This document shows positions 12,701 through 23,879 of a DNA stretch of 64,000 bases, piece by piece. The translations under genes and the position numbers were made by a program. Under the pieces are notes generated by a model that saw nothing but the letters and a program-made list of their open reading frames with translations, ran no database searches and was not told the origin of the DNA. Each line of letters opens with the position of its first letter. Positions within the stretch are counted from its first letter, which is position 1. The DNA comes from Corbicula japonica (Eukaryota > Mollusca > Bivalvia > Venerida > Cyrenidae): contig JAZAYU010000255.1 in assembly GCA_038501625.1 (NCBI GenBank), positions 124,001 through 188,000 on the forward strand. The letters run 5' to 3'.

Positions 12701-14936
12701 ACTTGTTTGGTGATATGAGAACCTGTTAGAGCAAGTGGGGGTTTGGTGCACCCTAGAACCTGGTTAAAACCCCCAGTGGCTAATTGTTTTGTAAATGACC
12801 GTTCCAAGGCGATAACGTCTAAAGTTCTCATTTTTATTAATTGTTTGTGATGTCTGTTTGTTTTGAAATTGGTCATTTTATAAGTCATGCTCTCTCTCTC
12901 TCTTCCTCTCATCCTCTTGGCTGTGTGGGAAGGCTATGTCTTCTGAATGTGGCAATTCTTGATATGCGTATTATACTGTTTCAAATAAAACAACGAGGAA
13001 CACGGCGGCTTTTTAGGCATAAAAATGTCGTCTATGTATTGTTCATAATTTCAAAAATATGTTGTTATATACCCTTCTATTTCGACGTAGAGATTGTCGC
13101 TGTGGGTTACATCTAAAACTACTTTGCCGGTGGTGTCTTGTAATTTTAGGATATTATCGCAATATTCACAATACAGCCATATGTCAATGTGCAGTGCCTT
13201 GATTTGATATTCGTATGCAGAAACAACTTTCGCTGCTTGTAGGGATTCATCAGTTGTTGTATATCGTATGTCAAAATCTGTATAACAATGAAAAAAATGA
13301 AATATGCATATCAGAAATTGCCATATCCAGAAAAAAACAGCCTCCCGACGCACCCAAAAGGTAGAAGGGCAAAAAGAGCATAATTTTATAAGAGAATACA
13401 TTTCAAATTTGACACCACAAACAATTAACGATAAAGAATACCCTGACGTCACCACATAGGAACGGGCAGTGGCAAAACAATTTGCTACTGGGGGTTAAAC
13501 CAAGTTCCTGGGTGCACCAACACACACTTGTCCCAATAGGTTCACATATTAACATACAATAGATATATGTATATTGTGACGCGTAAAAATTGGAATAAAC
13601 TGCATTTAAAACTAGCTTGCGCCTTATATACAGGGTAAGGAAGATGTTTTTTCTGAGTTTAACATATATATTTCTTAGAGACACTATCATTTGAAATTCA
13701 CAGTAGCGCTATTTGTGCAGTGTGGCGGCCGTAAAAAGTCTCCCCGTACATTTAGTCAGTACTGTTATCAGTAAATTAACCCGTTACCGATGTCATGCAG
13801 TGATTGTTACGTATATCAGGGCTATCCGATCAACGTTTTTTGGCGTTGTCCCGGTTAGCTCAGTTGGTTACGTCGCAGGAATTGCATGGCTAGGCGCTGT
13901 CGCCGTGACGGTGCGGGTTCGCTCCCAGCTAGAGACACTATCATTTGAAATTCACAGTAGCGCTATTTGTGCAGTGTGGCGGCCGTAAAAAGTCTCCCCG
14001 TACATTTAGTCAGTACTGTTATCAGTAAATTAACCCGTTACCGATGTCATGCAGTGATTGTTACGTATATCAGGGCTATCCGATCAACGTTTTTTGGCGT
14101 TGTCCCGGTTAGCTCAGTTGGTTACGTCGCAGGAATTGCATGGCTAGGCGCTGTCGCCGTGACGGTGCGGGTTCGCTCCCAGCTAGAGACACTATCATTT
14201 GAAATTCACAGTAGCGCTATTTGTGCAGTGTGGCGGCCGTAAAAAGTCTCCCCGTACATTTAGTCAGTACTGTTATCAGTAAATTAACCCGTTACCGATG
14301 TCATGCAGTGATTGTTACGTATATCAGGGCTATCCGATCAACGTTTTTTGGCGTTGTCCCGGTTAGCTCAGTTGGTTACGTCGCAGGAATTGCATGGCTA
14401 GGCGCTGTCGCCGTGACGGTGCGGGTTCGCTCCCAGCTAGAGACACTATCATTTACTATTGGAGGCGAAAAAGGGACATTGGACCTAGCGCATGCTGAAA
14501 AAAGTAAAGCGCAAGCTGTGTTTGCAAGCAATTTGTTTCAATTAATAACTTGAGACAAAATGAGAAGAAATGCGATATATGATCATTTTGTGAAAACAAA
14601 CAAACAAATAACTGTAAATAAAATATATTTATTGTTATATAATTACCGTAGCAGTCCTCCACTGAAGTAGCCTCTTTCAGAGCAGTGTTGGTCGTCATGG
14701 ATCCAGGACACAAGGTACATTCAACTGTTCCATATCCATCAGAATACGTTCCAACATTACATGGTGAGCACGGTGGCCTCCCGTTGAACGAGAAGTATCC
14801 CGGAACACACGCATCTACAAAACGGAGTAAATTAAGTGCGGAGACAACCTGACTTACGCACAAGATGCTTGGAATTCCGATATGCATATCAGGAATCGCC
14901 ACACTCACAAAACACAGCCTCCCCACCCAGCGAAAA

Positions 14937-14994
<58 letters not shown>

Positions 14995-17900
14995 ATGCTT
15001 GTTATAAGTATTCCAATTCAAAAAGGACGCCACAAACAATTTACGAGAAAGAGAACCTTTGGGGATACCGCCTTGGAACGTTCAGTGGCAAAACAAATTG
15101 CCACTGGGGGTTTAAACCAGGTTCTAGGGTGCGTCAACCTCACACTTGCCCCAACAGGTTCTCGTATCACAAAACAGGTACAAGTTGTCTTGGTGAAATA
15201 AATAGATGAAAAGGGAACTTTGAAAGCCACCGAACACGACAAATATGAAAATACTGCAGGCTCGGTTTGATTTAGCCTGTTCATGGGCAGTAATGGGAAT
15301 GCTTATTACTGCCCACGCCGCCTAGCCCCGGGTTGAGCGCAACTCAGTAATTACACCATTAAATAGTACAATTTCAAACTCCAACCCAACCATCAAAACT
15401 GGTAATGTTCACTTGTGTAAATATTTTGCTCAACCCGCGGCTAACTGTCTAGGACGGCAATAGACATTTCTGTTGTTGCCCATAAAACTGACACAATCAA
15501 ACTGAGCTTGCAATTTTTTATATTTGTGGTATTCGGTGATCTTTTTCACCAATGACAAAGATTGACAGAAGTTTACTCTGGAATTATGTAACACGCTGGT
15601 TTTTAAGTTCGGCTGAGTAATCTGATAAACGAGGTCAATGTAGGCATTGAAATCTTCCTTACCGACACAGTCCGTGGATGACTCTACTCCTTCTTCCTCC
15701 GTTGTTAAGTTACCTTGACATTGAATACAATTGGTTTTTCCTGATTCCGGTTGATATGTTCCACGTGGACACTTGCGGCACGTGTTGTTGATGATGTCAT
15801 GGTAAGAACCGGGTCTGCATTCGACTACAATGAAACCTATGATATGTAATAAACCGACTATATTTAAACCAACAGTCCAGACATTGACGACAGAAAAAAA
15901 ATGCGATGGGAAATGAAACTAAACCTTATTTGAAGGCGGTAACCCCTCTTGTTCTCATTTTCGTTATTTGTTTGTGGCGTCCATTTTGAAACTGATTATT
16001 GTAATACCATGCTCTCTTTTCCTCTCTACTTTTTGGCTGTGTGGGGAGGCTGTGAATGCTGGATGTAGCCATTCATGATTTGCATATTTCATTTTTTTCT
16101 ATGTTATAATATAAGTTAGCATTTCAGTTTCGAAATCATATCATGAAAAGAACCAGTTGCAGGAAAAGACAATAATAACTGAAAAGATAGATACAAAGTT
16201 ATCAACAAAACTGAAGTAAAAAGTACCACGTACCACAAGTGAGAGATAATTCGTCAGCATAGGATCCTTCCATACACTCTGGAACAAGATGAGACATGTC
16301 CAATCCTTGCTGAACAGCTGATCCGTTGCTTGTAGTCAATATGTAATTTTCATCACTCAGTCGTTGAAATATCTGACTTCTAATGTTGAAAAAAGTGATA
16401 TCGTCCTGTTCGGCTGTTTTGGTTATTTTTATTACGGTTTTAATATTCATATTTGACGAAACATCACGTTTAGTCTTGCCGCTTGACACACCGCAAATCA
16501 CCTAAAAAGATAAAAACATGTATGACGAGTATCCCGGAATAGATCAACACCTGCCTGACAACTATTGAAGAGATTCAATTTGCATCTTAGCCCTTTTTTA
16601 TTTTCATGGGATTTTTTTACTGCTGATAATGTTTTTCCAAAATCATATAATTAAAATGTTATCTGTTTTGTTTTCTTATTCAATTCTATAGGGCGAACTT
16701 CGGTGTTTAACTTGCTCTAAACTGTTTTCAAAGTTCAGTATATACAGTAGTTTCTGTATTTTGTCGAGGGTTGACTAAATTTTAACATCAAAATTAATAT
16801 ATAATAATATTTTGTCACAACTTAAAAAAAATCATTTCAATGTATAATTTGCTCAGCAATTACCTGAACATCATCAACTCTGCATCCTAACTTGGGAATA
16901 TTTGGCACAACTTAAAAAAATCATTTCAATGTACAATTTGCCCAGCCAATCTACCTGAACACCATCAACTCTGCATCCTGATTTGGGACAGATATCACCG
17001 AACCTGGACAATATCGCCTGTAGATAGTTCAGTTTGATTTCTCGAAGAGAAGATTCACAGTCTCCGTCAAAATAGAAATATTCTTCAAGTTTCAAATTTA
17101 GAATTAGATCTATACGTGACGCCTCTGGAAATAGAAGAGAGTTCTTAGGATTAACTTACTAGTATTACATATCGATTCGCACGTGAAATAAATACTCTAA
17201 ATATAATTGCATAAATAAATGTGTTTCGCTTATTGCAGGTATTAAAAAAATATTCGTATCACAACTTTTGTGTGAGTATAAATAAGGAAACTTGCATTAA
17301 AAATTGAAATATGCATATCAGGAATCGGCACACACACAAAACACATCCTCCCCATGCAGCGAGAAAAAAAGAGAGGAAAAGAGAGCATGCTGTCATAAGT
17401 ATGTAAGACGCCACGAACAATTAACGACACAGAGAACCCTTCGGGTTACCGCATTGGAACGCACAGTGGCAAAACAAATTGCCACTGGGGTTTAAACCAG
17501 GTTCTAGGGTGCACCAACTTCACACTTTCCCCAAAGATTGAATCGATTTTTGATGGTTTTAATTTGGGTATGCTAAACAGTTGGGTGTGTGAAGCCCGAA
17601 GTTTTAATGTTTAATCCTTCTAGTGTTTAAGCTGAGATATACTTGAGATGTAAATAGCATTCGATTGTTTTCATTTACCTTACAATGCGTTTTGATGTTA
17701 ACGTGTTTTAAGTAATGTTCGCCCGCATTAGGTAATTTTGGCATACAAAATGTAATTCAATGCACCTAATCAGAAAAAAGCTTCTCACACAAGAAGCTTA
17801 ACACGCAACAATTTAAAAAGAAGACATCACATTAACTATTTGAAAAAACATTAATTTGGTTTGGTATGGTTTGACCGATAAGACGATCTCACAAATCATG

Positions 17901-20900
17901 ATTAACGTCAGCTTAGATAGATTCAAAATGTGTCATTTACGTTCGGTCAATTTAAAATATTTGAGATCGATTTGATGATCACAACGCGTGATAAGCGAAT
18001 ATATAGATCGATAGACAACGCCTGATTAACGAGATATGGATAAAAATACAAGAGATCGATTTGTCTAACGAAACGCCTCATGAACGACTGGTTGATAGGT
18101 CCATGTATACACAAACGCAGCTAACACATCAGACAACTGATCAAACATCACGCTGCTGATTTGGCTAAAGAACTGAGGTTAAGCTCACTATTGCAGTTAG
18201 GAAGTTTTCCGTTGTTCTTTTCAAGCTGATCCCACGTTCCCTTTGAATCCAGGCAGATCATTAAGCTGTCAATGTCCTCCTTGATCAAGTATCCTTGTCT
18301 ACACTGGATCTGACAGTATCTTCCACCGGCCCATATATCACACACCAGGGCACCGTCGTTAGGTGGGTCAGGCTTGGTGCAGGTCTCTATTACTGTATAA
18401 CATAGAAATTGTTATGTTAAAATAAACAGTTTTATTTTAATGGTGTGTTATGGTTTGCAAACATGATTACTATGTTGTAGCACTGTCTACTGCCTATTTA
18501 CATTTTAGGGTAGAATACTTCAAAATATCAGTTGCCTTTAAAATTGTCACTATTTTGTGTTCCAGAAGAACGACCATAACGTTTTAAAACGTAAACATAC
18601 ATTGTATTTTAAGCTAAAAACGGCATTTATTTTTATGTCGGAAACTCTTTGCATATACACTCAACCAAAGTTCTAATTGGTCATTCATTGTATCTGTTTA
18701 CAAAGTACGCTAGTTTCGTTTCTTCCCTACGTCAAGAGGGGTTGTGGAAAGAACTGTTTTGTCTAGAAATCAATTATCTAATGTGTTTTTAATCTCTATT
18801 GATTGTTTTCTTAAACAAATCCAATACCATTCACTTACAGCGCAGGGACAAAATTTTAACAGTCTTTAATTAAAAGGGAGGTAATTTTAAAATTGGATAC
18901 TTTGAAAGGGGTTTATTTAAACAAACTAAACAAGCTATTGATTAATCATGTTTTCTGTTTTTCCTACTAATGAGGGGTCCTATTAAAACAAAACCAGGAA
19001 TTTAGAACAATTTTCTGTGTGCTTGACCTTTATATGCAATAAATGCATTTTTAGCAAAATTAAGGACAACTCTTGCCAAACTGTTCCAAAGTCTATTATT
19101 ACAAGATTAAAGCTTAAGTTGAAGACTATTATTGGCATATGATCGCAAATAAAGAGTGAATTCAATGTCTTTCTAATAAACAATTACGGATAAAAAGTGA
19201 CCAATTAGAACTTTTGTTGAGTGTATATTCGTAGTTGTTTTAACATTTTTAAAACACGCAACGTAATTCTTCGTTCTTCTTTTATACAAGTTGAAATGTG
19301 GAATTATAAATGCAGTATATAATATTACGTATTTATTCATTACAGGTTTTCTTAATAACACAAAGGTAGTTCGGAATATTGAACAAGATAAGCCATCCGA
19401 TTTAACAACGATAAAATCGGAAAGTAAACATAAAAGTGTTTCACCTGGAACAAGGCAAGTTTGATAGCTTTTGTTAAAGTCCCTTTCGGAAGCCCTTTCT
19501 ACGTTCTTACTACATTTCAACCTACTAAAGCAAGAACGCATTGGTGACTTAAACATAAAAATCATAATCATACTTCTTGATTATATCAATGCAAACATTT
19601 TATCGTTGGGCATGGTTTTGACATTCGGATGTATCACCAAGCTTTTTACACAGAGGAATAGATAATGCACTGAGATGGGTTTAGTTTTTGAGATATATGT
19701 AGTAATTTTGTGAAGGAGACGGACCAATAGCAGATAAACACAGGTCGAGACTGGCCAACTCGTACAACTCATGTTGATCTGGTTTCTTGTATCGCATTTT
19801 CGGAAGTTACAGGAATTATGAAAGACTTTTCGAGAATAAATAGCCAAAAAACTTAAGCACTCTACCAATTGGGCTAGCTGGGACTTCCACAAAAATTTGA
19901 AATCCCAACAGTAAGATGGTGCGGATTAATCTGATATAGTAATGGTCGTCATTATGAGCACCCGTTACCGGACGATTCATGTAAAAAAGTTATCCAAGTA
20001 ACAATCTGAACAGAATCAGTACTCGAATTAAAATATATTGTTCAAATAATTCTAATTACAAATGTAATAATTTAGAACCATCCTATATCATAGTGAAAAG
20101 AAAAATATAGAAAACGTTTTCTTACATTTACATTTCGGCTGATTTTCTCCAAACGACCATCTCCCGTATCGTGCGCTTCCACCATTAGTTTGATAGCTTT
20201 CACAATGAACTACAGATTGAGAGTCCAGTGCTGTGCCGTTCTGGCATGAAAAGGTACAGGTTTGACCATAGCCATGTCCTTCTGGACATGAAATATATGT
20301 ATACGGATGTGGATACAGAATGCGACATCTTATTTCTGAAAAATAAAAACATACTGTTAGAACACGTGTCTTATGGACAAAGTCGAATATCACTTTCAAA
20401 TAATATTCCCCTTTTATAAACATACTCAATCAAACAATGCCTGCAATAATTTCATATTGTCGTAATCTGTATCCTCACTTCTTCACCTGCCACTGACCGT
20501 TCCAAGGAGGTAACCCCAAGGGTTCTCTATGTCGTTTGTTGTTTTTGGTGTCTTATTTGAATTGACATTATTATAACAACATGCTCTCTTTTCCTCTCTT
20601 CTTTTTCGCTGGATGGAGCGGCTGTTTTTTATGAGTGTGGCGATTGCTGATATGCATATTTCCCATTTTTATTCAGAGGACCCTTTCAATCTTTGTTTTA
20701 AAATTTATTAGGCATTTTCACTAATCAGTGATTTGTAAACGGACAAAGAAGAACACGTACGTTTCAGTACTACGGGAAATGAGCATATTGCTGTATTGTT
20801 TTCTTTGTCGGATGCGAGGTATGTAATCTCGTGTTCTCCGACTTCCAGCTCCTCTCCAGACTGTGGTCCGGATATCTGTCTAACCACCAAACCTGATACT

Positions 20901-21475
20901 CCGTCGTTGTCCGTAATTTTTGGTACATTCCACCATATCCTTCCTGTAATCTTGGAATGCTCAGCATAGCCTAATGTTATTGACGGACAGTCCGTAAATG
21001 CAGGAGGGCTGACATCTAAATATAGATACATATAAGATAAGATCTTTATCAGTTTAAATACATGTACGCTTGTTTGCTAGACAATGAGAACAGGACATAT
21101 GATTAAAAATACAACTGATCAACAAACCGACTGACTACAAACCAAAACACATTTGTTTCATAGACAATGAAAATTACTAACCGACACATTTTGGAGACAT
21201 TCCATTCCATGTTCCGCCAGCAGAACAAACAAGTGTGCGTTTACGTCCCGGAAGTATATCAAATCCTTCTTTGCATGTGAAATTACACGTGCTTCTGTAG
21301 TTGTTACCGTCCGAACAGGTTATAGTTGTGTGCTCGTTTTTTTCAAATAACCTTGTGCAAGTTTTTGCTATAAATAAATTATTCCGTGTATATTTGATAG
21401 TTCTTTTAATTTTTTTTATAATAATAATAATAATAATAATAATAATTAGTATTATTATATTATTATTGCTATTGG

Positions 21476-21509
<34 letters not shown>

Positions 21510-23810
21510 TATTTTTCATTACATGTATTTTGTTAATTATTAAGGATTGGTATTAAACATGTTTGAAGTCAGATTCCATCAGGCATTAAAACTATTGTAG
21601 TTAAAAAGTGCAAAATTGCTTTTTATATGTTGATTTTTTAATGAACTTCTTAAATATAATGATTCAGCCCTTTAGAACAATAATGGTCTTCCAGTTTCTT
21701 AGTGCAGTTTAAAATCACTACTGCAACAAGGTATTTCACAGCCAGTTTTTCACGGGGATTTAATTTATAAACTTAAGAAAATAAAAAGCAATATTATTTT
21801 TCCTCGGTTATTCGTAAATACCATCTGTAAATTCAAATAGAAAGGTTACCAACATGATATTCTACAGCGCTCTACAGGCCTTCAGATTAAGCCTATTACA
21901 GTTGATCACTCTGCTTACCTCCTTGGTTGCAGGATGGTGACAGGGGTTTGAGAGTTTATAAAGGCTAATGGGGGAAATGTTTTCTTTAAAGAACCTAGAA
22001 GCTCGATTTCTTCTTTTATCTCTGTCATCGTGTTCATGCTTATTTGACCCCAGGGGCTCTGGTCACAGTAAGATCATCGAGTACTCGACCATTTGGCTTT
22101 GCAATGCTGTTAGCTTCTTATGTTTGATATGTTTTTGTGCTTTTGCATGCAACATTGTTAAACTGATAAGTGAGTTGGAATCATTTCACCAAGACAACCA
22201 GTACTTGTTTGTTGATATGAGAACCTGTTTGGGCAAGTGTGAGGTTGGTGCACCCTAGAACCTGGTTTTAACCACCAGTGGCAAATTGCTTTGCCACTGA
22301 CCGTTCCAAGGCGGTAACCCCTGTGGTTCTCACTTTCGTTATTTGTTTGTGGCGTCCATTTTGGACCTGATTATTGTTATACCATGCTCTCTTTTCCTCT
22401 CTACTTTTTGGCTGTGTGGGGAGGCTGTGTCTGCTGGATGTGACTATTCCTGATATGCATATTTCACTATTTTTTTAAATTAATACATTAAACAGACTCA
22501 ATTATCATTAAACAAATGTCTAATGTCTTCTGCTTTTATTATTGAATGTTTCTTAAGAAATTTACACACAGACAGATTCTGTGCTCTGTATTCTGAAAAA
22601 AAATATAATATTTCAAAATGTTTCAGTAGATTCTTGCAATGAACCAAAAACGATTAATACAATTTCATACGTTTGCAGTAAGGTTGTTTCTGTACACTCC
22701 ATTTTCCCGTGGCCAAGCAAGTAACAGAAGCTGGTCCCTCTAGTTGAAAACCTACATAACAGCCAAACGAGCAAGTCGTGCCTTTCAACATGTCATGGCT
22801 GGGATCACAAGTTCGCCATCCATTCGTTTGTGCTGACCATCGAGAACACCTGATAACTAAAAGAATAGTGGTTTGATTAATCTCATTTGTCTTGTTTAAT
22901 GTCCTGTCGGTAGTTTTTAACTTGTCTGATTCAAAACCGAGTTGTGCTAATTTTTCCAGCCTTACCAAAATACATAATCGTCACTCACATGCGTAGAGGT
23001 GTTTCGAACTTTAAATAACACAGGCATCAAGAAACAAGGTGGTCTTAATAACGACGAGCAATATAGATAAAGGACTTTCACCATAATTCCTGCACTATTT
23101 GGCACGAAAGATAAAGAGATTGTTCAAACCTTTGACAGTGATGTAGAAGGCACAGGAAGCATAGTTGCCACTGCGGTCCTTCGCCGAATAAGATATGAGT
23201 GACGATCCCTCGTAAAATACCTTTCCTGGTCCTAAACCTCTCCGCGATGGCCTATAAAAAATTAGTTTCAACTTCATAATACATTGAACTGAGCATACTT
23301 TACATTTGAATAATCATCGTTAATCATTTTTGAGAACAGTTGATCGCTTTCAGTTGTTCATCTCTGTTTGCACGATGGTTGCAGTTTAAGAGTTGATGAC
23401 GGTTGCTATTGAACCCTTGAAAAAGGACGAAGTTTGATTTTTTTTAGATTTCCTTCTATCGTGTTTTTAATATAACTCCAGGTGCCTTTGGTTTGGAATA
23501 GTTCATTTTTAACCCATAATGTATTTTGCTATCTGTTTTTTTAGCTGTTTAGGGATGCTGTGTTTTGGGAGTTGGCCATTTCTTATACGCATATTTTACT
23601 TTTTGCAGTAAATGTATTGAGCCACTGAAACAGTCTCAACGATGTAACACATCGAATTTCTTCATTTTGTTAAATGTTTAAGGTCTTTTGTTCATGTTTG
23701 GAAAAATGACTGCAATTGTAATATTTTCCCAAAGAAAAGTTTTCTTTTTACGACCTCCTATCGTATCTAATCACATGACATCACAATTATTAGCTTATTA
23801 CTAGTATTAG

Positions 23811-23879
<69 letters not shown>

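Noticed and set aside
13713..14553. Three open frames of about 91-110 codons with identical sequence
   Set aside because: They are the repeated 254-bp SINE-like unit; no similarity to a protein family and stops at unit-specific edges.
14836..15209. Arg-Glu-rich open frames
   Set aside because: Produced by the (GA)n tract within a family C repeat.
19850..19883. Minus-strand tRNA gene
   Set aside because: Only a box A-like word; no box B at the right distance.
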